The translations under genes and the position numbers were made by a program. From Sciscionella sediminilitoris (GTDB lineage Bacteria > Actinomycetota > Actinomycetes > Mycobacteriales > Pseudonocardiaceae), in contig NZ_JALM01000043.1 in assembly GCF_000737195.2 (NCBI RefSeq), forward strand, positions 1-64,000: 64,000 nt of DNA, read 5' to 3'. The notes below the pieces were generated by a model. That model was not told where the DNA came from and ran no database searches. It saw only the letters and a list, made by a program, of their open reading frames with translations. This document shows positions 43,402 through 53,474 of the stretch, piece by piece (positions within the stretch are counted from its first letter, which is position 1; each line of letters starts with the position of its first letter).

Positions 43402-43420
43402 TGAAGTTAGGCTAACCTCT
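43402..43420. promoter_or_regulatory. DtxR/IdeR-type iron box
   Basis: The 19-mer contains GTTAGGCTAACCT, the core of the TTAGGTTAGGCTAACCTAA consensus; 15 of 19 positions match. It lies 49 bp before the iron-importer operon and predicts repression when iron is plentiful. Confidence 0.85.
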
Positions 43421-43468
43421 GTTGTTGGCGGCCGTATCCGGCCGCGCGGAGACGGAGGTTGTACGCAG

Positions 43469-44533
43469 ATGACCACGACGCTGCCTCGCGTGCGCGAAAG
43501 CGGCGGACGGGGCGTCCCGGAACAGCCGAAGCAGCGGCATGCGGGCATCAAGGCGATCGGGCTGCTGCTGGCGGTCATCGCGCTCGTGCTCCTCGCCGCG
43601 GCCTCGGTAGCCGTTGGGGCGAAAGGGATCCCGCTGTCCACGGTGTGGTCGGCCCTGTTCGATTTCCACGGCCTCGACGACCAGATCGTGGTGCGCGAAC
43701 TCCGGTTGCCGCGCACCGTGATCGGGATCGGGGTCGGTGCCGCGCTCGGGCTCGCTGGTGCGCTGATGCAGGCGCTGACCCGTAACCCGATCGCCGAACC
43801 GGGCATTCTCGGCGTGAACCAGGGCGCCTCGGCCGCCGTGGTCACCGCGATCGGATTCCTCGGCATCGGCGGGGTCACCGGCTATGTGTGGTTCGCCTTC
43901 TTCGGCGCCGCGGTCGTCTCGGTCGCGGTGTACCTGCTCGGTTCGCGCGGGCCCAGCGGGGCGACCCCGGTGCGGCTCGCCCTGGCCGGGACCGCGATCA
44001 GCGCCGCGCTCACCGCGTACATCTCGGCGATGCAGCTGCTCTATCCCCAGGTCTTCGACCAGTTCCGGTTCTGGCAGGTCGGTTCGCTCGCCGGGCGCGA
44101 CGCCGGGGTGCTCTACCAGGTCGGCCCGTTCCTGCTGGTCGGCATCGTGCTCGCGCTGCTGCTGGCCCGCCCGCTCAACGCGATCGCGCTCGGCGAGGAC
44201 ACCGCGCGCAGCCTCGGTGCCCATCTCGGCCGCACCAGGGCGCTCGGCGCGGTGGCGATCACCCTGCTCTGCGGTGCGGCGACCGCGGCCGCCGGGCCGA
44301 TCTCCTTCGTCGGGCTCGCCATGCCGCACGTGGCGCGCGCCATCACCGGGCCGGATCAGCGCTGGCTGTTGCCCTATTCGATGGTGCTCTCCCCGGTGCT
44401 GCTGCTCGGCGCGGACATTCTCGGCAGGGTGGTGGTCAGCCCCGGTGAGCTCGAGGTCGGCCTGGTGACCGCGTTCCTCGGCGCCCCGGTGTTCATCATG
44501 TTGGTGCGGAGGAAGAGGTTGGCGAAGCTGTGA
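43469..44533 (+). CDS. FecCD-family iron-siderophore ABC permease 1 (FepD-like)
   Basis: A 354-residue permease with about nine to ten membrane helices. RLPRTVIGIGVGAALGLAGA, LTRNPIAEPGILGVNQGA and the C-terminal GAATAAAGPISFVGLAMPHV coupling helix are hallmarks of the BtuC/FepD family. The first of three overlapping genes (permease, permease, ATPase) behind an iron box, so the cargo is almost certainly a ferric siderophore. No substrate-binding protein is encoded in the operon. Confidence 0.95.
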   Translation: MTTTLPRVRESGGRGVPEQPKQRHAGIKAIGLLLAVIALVLLAAASVAVGAKGIPLSTVWSALFDFHGLDDQIVVRELRLPRTVIGIGVGAALGLAGALMQALTRNPIAEPGILGVNQGASAAVVTAIGFLGIGGVTGYVWFAFFGAAVVSVAVYLLGSRGPSGATPVRLALAGTAISAALTAYISAMQLLYPQVFDQFRFWQVGSLAGRDAGVLYQVGPFLLVGIVLALLLARPLNAIALGEDTARSLGAHLGRTRALGAVAITLLCGAATAAAGPISFVGLAMPHVARAITGPDQRWLLPYSMVLSPVLLLGADILGRVVVSPGELEVGLVTAFLGAPVFIMLVRRKRLAKL

Positions 44534-45582
44534 CGACCATGACCTCGGTACGACCGCGAACACTGGGCATCGGCGACCGGATCCGGTTGCGCTACACCCC
44601 GCGCGCGGTACTGGTCTGCGCGCTCACCGCGCTGGCCGCGATCGTCGTACTGGTGCTCTCACTGTCCACAGGGGACTATCCGGTCTCGCTCGGTGAGCTG
44701 TTCGCCTCGCTGGTGGGCCAGGGCGATCGGGCCACCGATTTCATCGTGCTCGATCTGCGGATGCCGCGGCTGCTCGTCGCGATGGGGGTCGGGCTCGCGC
44801 TCGGTGCCTCCGGGGCGGTTTTCCAGAGCCTGACCCGTAATCCGCTCGGCAGCCCCGACATCATCGGGTTCAACTGGGGGGCCTCGGCCGCCGCGGTCGC
44901 CGCGATCACCTTCTTCGGCGCCTCCGCGTTCGCCACCTCGCTCGCCGCCATCCTCGGCGGGGCACTCGCGGCGATCGTGGTGTACCTGCTCGCTTTCCAG
45001 CGCGGGGTGCAGGGATACCGGCTGATCCTGTGCGGCATCGGGATCAGCGCGATGCTCACCTCGGTGGTGCACTATCTGTTGTCCCGGGCCAATCTCGCCG
45101 AGGCCACCCAGGCGCAGGTGTGGCTGACCGGGACACTCAACGGCCGCGGCTGGGAGCAGGCGACTCCACTGTGGATCGCGCTCGTCGTGCTGCTGCCCAT
45201 CCTCGCGGTGTACGGGCGCAGGCTGAACGTGCTCGAGATGGGGGACGAGGCGGCGAGCGCGCTCGGTGTCCGGGTGGAGACCACCCGGGTCATCCTGATC
45301 GTGCTCGGGGTGTTCCTCACCGGGATGTCCACCGCGGCCTGCGGTCCGATCATGTTCATCGCGCTCACCGCCCCGCAGATCGCGCGCCGGCTGACCCGCA
45401 GCACGGGGGCCGGGATCACCGCGGGCGCGATCATGGGCGCGTTCTTGCTTCTGCTGAGCGATTTCGTCGCCCAGCGCGTATTCGGCGACACCGAGCTGCC
45501 GGTCGGCGTGCTCACCGCGGCCGTCGGTGGGCTCTACCTGGCGTGGCTGCTCGCCCGGGAATGGAAGGCTGGTCGGTCATGA
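44530..45582 (+). CDS. FecCD-family iron-siderophore ABC permease 2 (FepG-like)
   Basis: A 350-residue permease, partner of the upstream one. LRMPRLLVAMGVGLALGASG and LTRNPLGSPDIIGFNWGASA are characteristic of FepG-type subunits. GTG 44530 overlaps the upstream stop (GTGA), and its stop overlaps the ATPase start (ATGA), so the three subunits are produced together. Confidence 0.95.
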   Translation: MTTMTSVRPRTLGIGDRIRLRYTPRAVLVCALTALAAIVVLVLSLSTGDYPVSLGELFASLVGQGDRATDFIVLDLRMPRLLVAMGVGLALGASGAVFQSLTRNPLGSPDIIGFNWGASAAAVAAITFFGASAFATSLAAILGGALAAIVVYLLAFQRGVQGYRLILCGIGISAMLTSVVHYLLSRANLAEATQAQVWLTGTLNGRGWEQATPLWIALVVLLPILAVYGRRLNVLEMGDEAASALGVRVETTRVILIVLGVFLTGMSTAACGPIMFIALTAPQIARRLTRSTGAGITAGAIMGAFLLLLSDFVAQRVFGDTELPVGVLTAAVGGLYLAWLLAREWKAGRS

Positions 45583-46463
45583 CCCGCGAAGGTGACGATC
45601 GAGTGAGCATCGACCGAGCCACCGGCGAGGGAGGAGCGGAGCGAGTGAGGAGCCGAGCCACGGAGTCCGCACGCTTGCAGGCGAGTGATCTGGCGCTGCA
45701 CTACGACAAGCGCCCCGTGCTGGACGGGGTCGACGTGGCGATCCCGGACGGTGAGTTCACCGTGATCATCGGCCCGAACGCGTGCGGCAAGTCGACCCTG
45801 CTGCGCGGCCTCTCCCGGATGATGCGCCCCGCGCGCGGCAATGCCTTCCTGGACGGGAAGGCGATCACCTCGCTGCCCGCCAAGCAGCTGGCGCGGGAGC
45901 TCGGCCTGTTGCCGCAGAGCCCGATCGCCCCGGACGGGATCACCGTGGCCGATCTCGTGGCCCGCGGGCGGTACCCGCACCAGAAGCTGCTCCGCCAGTG
46001 GTCGAGGACCGATGAGGAGGTCGTGACCGAGGCACTGCGCTCCACCGGGGCCCAGGACCTCGCCGAACGGGGCATCGACGAGCTCTCCGGCGGGCAGCGC
46101 CAGCGGGTGTGGATCGCGATGGCGCTCGCCCAGCAGACCCCGATCCTGCTGCTCGACGAACCGACCACCTTCCTGGACATCGCGCACGCGGTCGAGGTGC
46201 TCGACCTGTGCGCGGACCTGCACGAGCACGGCCGGACCCTGGTCGCGGTGCTGCACGACATCAACCACGCCTGCCGGTACGCGACGAACCTGATCGCGAT
46301 GAAGGACGGCGCGATCGTGGCGCAGGGCAAACCGTCCGAGGTGATCACGGTGGAACTCGTGGAGCAGGTGTTCGATCTGCCGTGCCGGGTGATCGACGAT
46401 CCGGAGTCGGACACGCCGCTGATCATCCCCAAGGTTCGGCAGCGTCAGGCGAGCACCGTGTGA
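45579..46463 (+). CDS. Iron-siderophore ABC importer ATPase (FepC-like)
   Basis: A 294-residue ABC ATPase: Walker A IIGPNACGKSTLL, Q-loop LLPQSP, signature LSGGQRQR, Walker B ILLLDEPT, H-loop VLHDINHACRY. GPNxCGKST is typical of siderophore ATPases. ATG 45579 overlaps the permease stop. The first 33 or so residues (Arg/Glu-rich) are not part of the ABC fold, which starts at LQASDLALHYDKR, and are encoded by repeat-like DNA (about 45590-45675); an inner GTG start inside that stretch is possible. Confidence 0.95.
   Translation: MTREGDDRVSIDRATGEGGAERVRSRATESARLQASDLALHYDKRPVLDGVDVAIPDGEFTVIIGPNACGKSTLLRGLSRMMRPARGNAFLDGKAITSLPAKQLARELGLLPQSPIAPDGITVADLVARGRYPHQKLLRQWSRTDEEVVTEALRSTGAQDLAERGIDELSGGQRQRVWIAMALAQQTPILLLDEPTTFLDIAHAVEVLDLCADLHEHGRTLVAVLHDINHACRYATNLIAMKDGAIVAQGKPSEVITVELVEQVFDLPCRVIDDPESDTPLIIPKVRQRQASTV
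45590..45675. repeat. Repeat-like DNA within the FepC-like 5' end
   Basis: The stretch with GAGGGAGGAGCGGAGCGAGT and GAGGAGCCGAGCC is unlike coding DNA around it and has the flavour of the dispersed elements at 27478-27551 and 49595-49766. It is translated in frame, adding about 30 residues. Confidence 0.4.
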
Positions 46464-46476
46464 CAAACTGAGCGGC

Positions 46477-47373
46477 GTGACGCGCATCATGAAGTCGGCC
46501 GGAGCGCTCGTTCTCGCCGGTGTGCTGCTCGCCGGATGCGGCACCGGCCCCGCCGAGGTCGATTCGGCGGCGATCATCGGCAAGGACTCCGTCCCGCTCG
46601 CCGGGTTCCAGCACGAGATCACCCAGCTCATCGACTCCAAACCGGCGGCGAAACAGGTGCAGCGCCAGCGCACCATGGACCAGGCCGCGCGCAATCTGCT
46701 CACCATCCGGGTGCAGCACCGGATCGTGCGCGATGTCGCCGCGCGCGAGCATCTGACCGTGGATCAGGGTTTCGTGAACCGGCAGATGAGCGTCCCCGGA
46801 CTGGACAAGTTCCTGGAGACCCAGGTGCTCGACCGGGCCGGATTCGCCGGATACCAGGCCGACCTCTCGCTGATGATGGACCTGGCCCGCAAACAGGCAG
46901 ACCGGCTGACCGTGCGCGCGGATATCGTCGGCGGGCTCGATCCCGCCCAGGCCCGCGAACTCGCCGCGAACATCGCGCGCCAGCCTGGCAAGGGCGGGGA
47001 CCTCATGCGCGCCGCGAGCCCGGACGCCGAGCTGAACCAGACGCTGCGGCCCGCGGAAGGCGTGCCGACCACCGTGTTCAGCGGAACCCCCGGCAGCGTG
47101 CTCGCCTTCCCCGCGGGTGGTCAGGACGCGCGCTGGTACGTGGTGCGGGTGCTCTCCCGGGACCAGGGCCGGCCGAGCCAGGGACAGGACCGGCTCAGCC
47201 TGGACGCGCTCGCCGGGCTCGGCAGGGCGCTGCTGGTGCCCGATGCGCAACGGATCGGGGTGCGGATCAACCCGCGCTACGGCGCCTGGGACGACTACAC
47301 GCTCTCCGTGGTGCCCAGCGGGGCGGAGAAACGGGTGCTCGCGTTCCCGGTCAGTGCCGGACCGGGCGCATGA
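46477..47373 (+). CDS. SurA-like N-domain lipoprotein
   Basis: A 298-residue lipoprotein. LVLAGVLLAGC is a lipoprotein signal with lipobox (Cys near residue 21). The mature part (from IIGKDSVPLAGFQHEITQLI, then IRVQHRIVRDVAAREHL) resembles the SurA/PrsA chaperone N-domain; a classical PpiC-type isomerase domain is not obvious. Probable extracytoplasmic folding helper. Start GTG 46477; ATG 46489 is an alternative. Its stop overlaps the mazG start (ATGA). Confidence 0.82.
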   Translation: MTRIMKSAGALVLAGVLLAGCGTGPAEVDSAAIIGKDSVPLAGFQHEITQLIDSKPAAKQVQRQRTMDQAARNLLTIRVQHRIVRDVAAREHLTVDQGFVNRQMSVPGLDKFLETQVLDRAGFAGYQADLSLMMDLARKQADRLTVRADIVGGLDPAQARELAANIARQPGKGGDLMRAASPDAELNQTLRPAEGVPTTVFSGTPGSVLAFPAGGQDARWYVVRVLSRDQGRPSQGQDRLSLDALAGLGRALLVPDAQRIGVRINPRYGAWDDYTLSVVPSGAEKRVLAFPVSAGPGA

Positions 47374-48284
47374 CCGAACTGCACGAATCGAGCGCGGTGG
47401 TCCTCGGTGAGCACGGACTGCCCGTCGAGGCGCTCCCGGTACTGCGTGCCGCGGCCGAGGTGCACACCGTGGACCAGGCCCCGCCGGATCTGCTCGCGCG
47501 GGCCAGGGAACGCGGTGTCGTGCTGTTGTGCCCGGACGGGAGCAGTGCCGCGGCGCAGGCCATGTGCGCGGCGGGCGCCCCGGTGTTCGGACCCGTCCCC
47601 GGCGAGGCGCTGCATCGCGCGGTCGCGGTGATGGACCGGCTGCGCTCGCCCGGCGGTTGCCCCTGGGACGCCGAACAGACCCACGAAAGCCTGCGCCGCT
47701 ACCTCGTCGAGGAAACCTACGAACTGCTCGAGGCCATCGAGAACGAGGACCGCGCGGAACTGCGCGAGGAACTCGGCGATGTGCTGCTGCAGGTACTGTT
47801 CCACGCCCGGGTCGCCGCGGAACACGGGACCGATCCGTTCACCATCGAGGATGTGGCCGACGGGCTGGTGCGCAAACTGGTCGGCAGGCATCCGCACGTG
47901 TTCGGCTCGGATCTCGAACACGTCGCCGACGCCCATGCCCAGGAGAAGCGCTGGGAAGTCCTCAAGCAGGCGGAGAAGCAGCGCGAGTCCGCGGTGGACG
48001 GGGTCGCCCTCGGCCAGCCGGCCACCGCGCTGGCCGGGAAACTGGTCAGCAGGGTCACCCGTGCCGGGTTCCCCACCGAACTGTGCGCCGAGGACGAGGC
48101 CAGCGGGGACGTCGCCGAACTGTTCGCCGCGGTGGCCCGGATCGCCGCCGAGGGCAGGGATCCCGAGGGGGAACTGCGCGAGTACGCGAAACGGTTCGCC
48201 GACCGGGTGCGCCGCGCGGAGACCGCCGCCGGACAGGACCGGGTCAGCCTGGACGCGGACGCCTGGCGCCAGTATTGGAAGTAG
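47370..48284 (+). CDS. mazG: Nucleoside triphosphate pyrophosphohydrolase
   Basis: A 304-residue MazG. The core begins at RLRSPGGCPWDAEQTHESLR (about residue 91) with EETYELLEAIENED and EELGDVLLQVLFHA, giving the ExxE...ExxD metal-binding motifs, followed by a second half with KRFADRVRRAE. It hydrolyses NTPs, including damaged ones, to NMP and PPi. The N-terminal 90 residues are a poorly conserved actinobacterial extension. In M. tuberculosis mazG also follows mfd. Confidence 0.95.
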   Translation: MTELHESSAVVLGEHGLPVEALPVLRAAAEVHTVDQAPPDLLARARERGVVLLCPDGSSAAAQAMCAAGAPVFGPVPGEALHRAVAVMDRLRSPGGCPWDAEQTHESLRRYLVEETYELLEAIENEDRAELREELGDVLLQVLFHARVAAEHGTDPFTIEDVADGLVRKLVGRHPHVFGSDLEHVADAHAQEKRWEVLKQAEKQRESAVDGVALGQPATALAGKLVSRVTRAGFPTELCAEDEASGDVAELFAAVARIAAEGRDPEGELREYAKRFADRVRRAETAAGQDRVSLDADAWRQYWK

Positions 48285-48339
48285 CTCCTTACCGTGACCA
48301 AACACGGCCGCCCGGTCATCGTCCGTACGCTTGGCTGCG

Positions 48340-49170
48340 ATGACCTCCTATTATCCCCCGCCGCCCCGGGTACCCCAGCGCCGCAGACGGCAGTGGCTCT
48401 TCTGGTCGCTGCTGGTCGTCGTGGTGCTCGCGGTGACGGTGGTGCTCGCCTCGGTGCTCGGCAGCATGAACAGCGAGCGCGAACCGGTCAAACCGGCCTT
48501 CTACGTGCCGTTCCAGGATGTGCAGCCGCGTAGCAAGATCCCCGCGACCGCGAAGCCGGACACCGCCCACCTCGGCGCCTGGTCCGAACAGGTCGCCGAG
48601 GCCACCGACATCCCGGCGCGCGCGGTCCGGGCCTACGTCAAGGCCGCGGCGCTGACCGAGCGGCGCACCCCGCGCTGCGCGGTCAACTGGACGACGATCG
48701 CCGCGATCGGGCGAGTGGAATCCAAACACGGCCAGCACGACGGGAGCGTGCTGCAGGCGGACGGCACCCCCTCGCAGCCGATCATCGGGCCCGCGCTGGA
48801 CGGATCACCGGGACTGCAGCGCCAGCCGGCCTATGACGGGGGCAAATACACCGGGGACCCGCAATGGGACCACGCGATCGGGCCCATGCAGTTCCTCCCG
48901 GAGACCTGGGCCCGCTGGGGAGTGCGCGCCAGCGGGGACGGCGCGGCGCCCGATCCGCAGAACATCGACGACGCCGCTGCGACCACCGGGCGCTACCTGT
49001 GCCTGAACGGGCGGCGGATGGGCTCACCGAGCCAGTGGTGGGGCGGGGTGTTCAAGTACAACCGCTCGGTGGAGTACGGGCAGAACGTGTTCAGCGCGGC
49101 CGACGCCTACGCCAAGGCCGCGGTCAAGGTCCATGTCAGGCCAGCTTCAACCGGGCAAGGACCGCGCTGA
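48340..49170 (+). CDS. Membrane-anchored lytic transglycosylase (LpqU-like)
   Basis: A 276-residue wall enzyme: a short Pro-rich cytoplasmic start, one membrane helix (WLFWSLLVVVVLAVTVVLAS), and a lysozyme-fold domain with the catalytic Glu in AAIGRVESKHG and GPMQFLPETWARWGV, the SLT/MltB-type pattern. It cleaves glycan strands to give anhydromuropeptides. Position between mazG and eno matches lpqU of M. tuberculosis. No lipobox, so anchored by helix rather than lipid. Its last 35 bp overlap the convergent TPR gene. Confidence 0.9.
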   Translation: MTSYYPPPPRVPQRRRRQWLFWSLLVVVVLAVTVVLASVLGSMNSEREPVKPAFYVPFQDVQPRSKIPATAKPDTAHLGAWSEQVAEATDIPARAVRAYVKAAALTERRTPRCAVNWTTIAAIGRVESKHGQHDGSVLQADGTPSQPIIGPALDGSPGLQRQPAYDGGKYTGDPQWDHAIGPMQFLPETWARWGVRASGDGAAPDPQNIDDAAATTGRYLCLNGRRMGSPSQWWGGVFKYNRSVEYGQNVFSAADAYAKAAVKVHVRPASTGQGPR

Positions 49171-49534
49171 GCGCATCCTGGTACTCGGGCAGCGAACGCA
49201 TCGAATAGGCCAGCCGCAACTGCGCCCGGGCCTCGATGAGCCTGCCCTGGCGCTGCAGTGTCCTGCCGAGGATGAACCGTGCGTAGTGATCCGCGGGATC
49301 CTGCTCGAGCAGGCGGTTGAACATCGCCTCCGCGCGCCGCAGCTGCGCGGACTTGAAGTAGGCCCGGCCGGCGAGCAACAACACGCTCGGCAGGTCGGGC
49401 TGGCTGCGCAGCGCGGGCTCGAGTGCCGCGAGCGCCTCGCGTGGACGGCGCGCATCGAGCAGCTTCTCCGCGCGGCGGAAGGCCTCGAACGCGCCGTCTC
49501 CGGTTTCGTCCGCATCGCCATTCTGCGCCAACAT
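49136..49534 (-). CDS. Tetratricopeptide-repeat protein
   Basis: A 132-residue helical protein with about three TPR units (AFEAFRRAEKLLDARRPREA, VLLLAGRAYFKSAQLRRAEA, ARFILGRTLQRQGRLIEARA). TPR folds are protein-binding scaffolds; no partner can be named. It is convergent with, and overlaps, the LpqU-like gene. Confidence 0.88.
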   Translation of the reverse strand: MLAQNGDADETGDGAFEAFRRAEKLLDARRPREALAALEPALRSQPDLPSVLLLAGRAYFKSAQLRRAEAMFNRLLEQDPADHYARFILGRTLQRQGRLIEARAQLRLAYSMRSLPEYQDALSAVLARLKLA

Positions 49535-49594
49535 ATGACCCCCACGCTACCGCGCGACCCGGTGCCGCGGCGAGTATCGCCACACGCGCGCCAG

Positions 49595-49766
49595 GTGAGC
49601 TCGCAAGCTCGGTCACCGATCCTCCTCGCTGGCGCTCGTCGGTCCGGTGCCCCGGTCGCGGTATTTTCGGTGACCTCGCAAGCTCGGTCACCGATCCTCC
49701 TCGCTGGCGCTCGTCGGTCCGGTGCCCCGGTCGCTGTGTTGTCGGTGACCTCGCAAGCTCGGTCAC
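49595..49766. repeat. 75-bp tandem repeat, 2.3 units
   Basis: Units start at 49595, 49670 and 49745 (last truncated after 22 bp). Units 1 and 2 differ only at the fifth base and in the last 11 bases. Each unit starts with GTGACC...GGTCAC, an inverted repeat around TCGCAAGCTC. It lies between the TPR gene and eno. Confidence 0.85.
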
Positions 49767-49806
49767 AGTCCGCGCGTGCCTGACGCGCGAACCCCCGAAT
49801 GGGCGC

Positions 49807-49812
49807 TACTGT
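49807..49812 (+). promoter_or_regulatory. Probable -10 of eno
   Basis: TACTGT (TANNNT), 41 nt before the eno GTG. Confidence 0.4.
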
Positions 49813-49817
49813 CGTAG

Positions 49818-51140
<1,323 letters not shown>

Positions 51141-51143
51141 GCC

Positions 51144-51572
51144 ATGGCGGTTCCCTGGCGCAGATGGCTCGCCGCGCTGCGCCGCACCCGGCTGCTCGGG
51201 CGCCTCGGCCTGTCCAACACCAGGCGGGCCGCGGTGCTCGCGATCGTGATGTGCGCGCTCGCGCTCAGCGTGGCGGTTCCGTTGCGCACCTACTTCTCGC
51301 AGCGGTCCCAGATCGCCGAGCAGACCGAGCAGCAGGAGCAGTTGCGCGTTCAGGTCGCCAAGCTCGAACGGCGCAACCAGCAGCTCGCCGATCCCGAGCA
51401 GACCAAGGCCGAGGCGCGGAAGCGGCTGCGCTATGTGCTGCCAGGGGAAACGCCTTATCTCGTGCAGCTGCCCCAGGACGGCGCGGCCCCGGCCGCCCCG
51501 CCCAAGCCCGAGCAGCGCAAGCAGAACGAAAAATCCTGGTACGCGAACCTGTGGAACTCGATCAACAAATGA
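51144..51572 (+). CDS. FtsB/DivIC-like septum formation initiator
   Basis: A 142-residue bitopic divisome protein: basic cytoplasmic N-terminus, one helix (AAVLAIVMCALALSVAVPL, about residues 31-49), then a coiled coil (EQTEQQEQLRVQVAKLERRN) and LRYVLPGETPYLVQL, the conserved DivIC/FtsB segment. It links FtsQ and FtsL during septation. eno-ftsB/divIC-DUF501-ppx is the same order as Rv1023-Rv1026. ATGA overlap with the next gene. Confidence 0.92.
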   Translation: MAVPWRRWLAALRRTRLLGRLGLSNTRRAAVLAIVMCALALSVAVPLRTYFSQRSQIAEQTEQQEQLRVQVAKLERRNQQLADPEQTKAEARKRLRYVLPGETPYLVQLPQDGAAPAAPPKPEQRKQNEKSWYANLWNSINK

Positions 51573-52066
51573 CCGTCGACGAGGACGACCGCGCGCTGGT
51601 CACCGCTCAGCTCGGCCGTGAGCCGAGGGGAATGCGCGCGGTCGCCTTCCGCTGTCCGAGCGGGCATCCCGCCGTCGTGCAGACCTCACCGCGGCTGCCC
51701 GACGGCACCCCGTTCCCCACCCTCTACTACCTGACCTGCCCCAAACTGTGCTCACTTGTCGGCACGCTCGAGGCCTCCGGCCTGATGAAGCGGATGACCG
51801 AACGGCTGGCCGAGGAACCCGGGCTCGCCGAGGGCTACGAGCGCGCGCACCGCGACTACCTCGCCGAACGGGATGCCATCGAATCGCTGGGCACCGAGGT
51901 GAGCGCGGGCGGCATGCCCGGGCGGGTGAAGTGCCTGCATGTCCATCTGGCGCACGCCCTGGCCAAGGGGCCGGGGGTGAACCCGATCGGCGATGAGACC
52001 CGTGCGCTCATCGAAGAGTCCTGGCCAGCGGGGGAATGCGCACGAATGGACCATTCACGCGGATAA
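51569..52066 (+). CDS. DUF501 domain protein
   Basis: A 165-residue protein of the conserved actinobacterial DUF501 family (RAVAFRCPSGHPAVVQTSPR, then FPTLYYLTCPKL and GRVKCLHVHLAHALAKGPGV). Conserved Cys and His residues (CLHVHLAH) suggest a metal site. No function is established. Coupled to the FtsB/DivIC gene by a 4-nt overlap. Confidence 0.93.
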   Translation: MTVDEDDRALVTAQLGREPRGMRAVAFRCPSGHPAVVQTSPRLPDGTPFPTLYYLTCPKLCSLVGTLEASGLMKRMTERLAEEPGLAEGYERAHRDYLAERDAIESLGTEVSAGGMPGRVKCLHVHLAHALAKGPGVNPIGDETRALIEESWPAGECARMDHSRG

Positions 52067-52148
52067 CTTCGGCAAAAAAGCTGACAGCGCCGGTCATTGT
52101 CGAGCAAGCTGGTACCCGGGTCGGGAGCTACACCGAGGGGAGAAGGCA

Positions 52149-53438
52149 GTGACTGACCGGAGAGGGCCGGACAACAGAACCCAGGAGGCGCGCGGGGCCA
52201 CGAAAGGCGGCAGGGCCGTGCTTGCGGCCGCCCTCGTCGTCGGCGCGGGGCTGGTCCCGGCCGCCGCGTTCGCGGGCAAGCTCGACGTGGCACCGGCCGC
52301 CGAGACACAGCAGGCGAAACCGGTGAGCCTGGGCAACGACGACGGGCTGTGGCGGCTCGGCGGGGTAGGGGCCAGCGGCACCCGCGGGATGAACGCCAAG
52401 CTCTCCGACAAGGTCCTCGAGGAGGCCGGTGACCCGGCCAAGCTTGCCGTGGCGGCCGGGCCGCTCGCCCAGCTGCCCAGCGGCCCGCTCGGCATTCCCG
52501 GGGTCGCGCTCGAGGCCTACAAACACGCCGCCACCGAGCTCGCCTCGCTCGAGAAGGGCTGCAATCTGCCCTGGTCGCTCGTCGCGGCGATCGGGCGGAT
52601 CGAATCCGGGCACGCCAGGGGCGGCCAGGTCGACACGCACGGCAACGGCCTCGCCCCGATCCTCGGTCCGGTGCTGGACGGGACGAACGGCACCGCCGAC
52701 ATCGCGGACACCGACGGCGGGCGCCTCGACGGCGATCCGGTGCACGATCGCGCCGTCGGCCCGATGCAGTTCATCCCTTCCACCTGGCAGCGGTACGCCG
52801 CCGACGGCAACGGGGACGGCAAGGCGGATCCGAACAATATCTACGACGCGAGCGTGGCCACCGGGAAGCTGCTGTGCTCCTCCGGGGCCAACCTCGGTGA
52901 TCCGCAGGCCCGCGCCGCGGCCGTGTTCGGTTACAACCACTCCGACGACTACGTGCGCAACGTGCTGATCTGGTCGGCCGCCTACGCCTCCGGGGTGCGC
53001 CCGACCGCGATCGCCCCGAGCGTCGCCGGGCTGCCTCCGGTACCCGCGCCGAACCCGCAACCGCCCGCACCGCAACCGCCCGCACCGCAACCGCCCGCAC
53101 CACAACCTCCGGCGGCACAGCCCCCGGCATCGCAGCCGACGCAGCCGCCGAGCTCGCCGCCTCCGGGCAGTCAGCCGCCCAGCAGCCAACCGAGTACTCC
53201 GCCGAGTACCCCGCCGACGAGTCCTGCGCCGAGCTGCCCGCCGCTGCCGACACCGGAGCCGAGCCAGCCGACACAGCCGCCGTCGACCCCGCCGACCACG
53301 ACCACACCGCCGCCGAGCATCCCGCCCGGTTGCCCGGTCCCCACGCCGACGCCGAGCCCGACTCCGCAACCCTCGGCACCGTCCGGTAGCTCGCTTTCGG
53401 AGGCACCGGCCCCGGCCACGCCCGCGATCCAGCCCTAG
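52149..53438 (+). CDS. Secreted lytic transglycosylase with Pro-rich tail
   Basis: A 429-residue exported protein. Signal peptide RAVLAAALVVGAGLVPAAAFA (about residues 25-45), a lysozyme-like domain (residues 130-290) with IGRIESGHARGGQ, GPMQFIPSTWQRYAADGNGD and VFGYNHSDDYV, then a roughly 130-residue Pro/Ser/Thr/Gln-rich tail, including tandem PPAPQ units (53050-53110), which may span the wall. GTG 52149 has GGGGAGAAGG upstream. A second transglycosylase in the block, beyond the LpqU-like one. Confidence 0.9.
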   Translation: MTDRRGPDNRTQEARGATKGGRAVLAAALVVGAGLVPAAAFAGKLDVAPAAETQQAKPVSLGNDDGLWRLGGVGASGTRGMNAKLSDKVLEEAGDPAKLAVAAGPLAQLPSGPLGIPGVALEAYKHAATELASLEKGCNLPWSLVAAIGRIESGHARGGQVDTHGNGLAPILGPVLDGTNGTADIADTDGGRLDGDPVHDRAVGPMQFIPSTWQRYAADGNGDGKADPNNIYDASVATGKLLCSSGANLGDPQARAAAVFGYNHSDDYVRNVLIWSAAYASGVRPTAIAPSVAGLPPVPAPNPQPPAPQPPAPQPPAPQPPAAQPPASQPTQPPSSPPPGSQPPSSQPSTPPSTPPTSPAPSCPPLPTPEPSQPTQPPSTPPTTTTPPPSIPPGCPVPTPTPSPTPQPSAPSGSSLSEAPAPATPAIQP

Positions 53439-53474
53439 CGCGCACCACCCGGTACCGGACCAGGACTCCGGTAC

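Noticed and set aside
49595-49766. CRISPR-like array
   Set aside because: The whole 75-bp unit is repeated, without unique spacers, and no cas genes are near.
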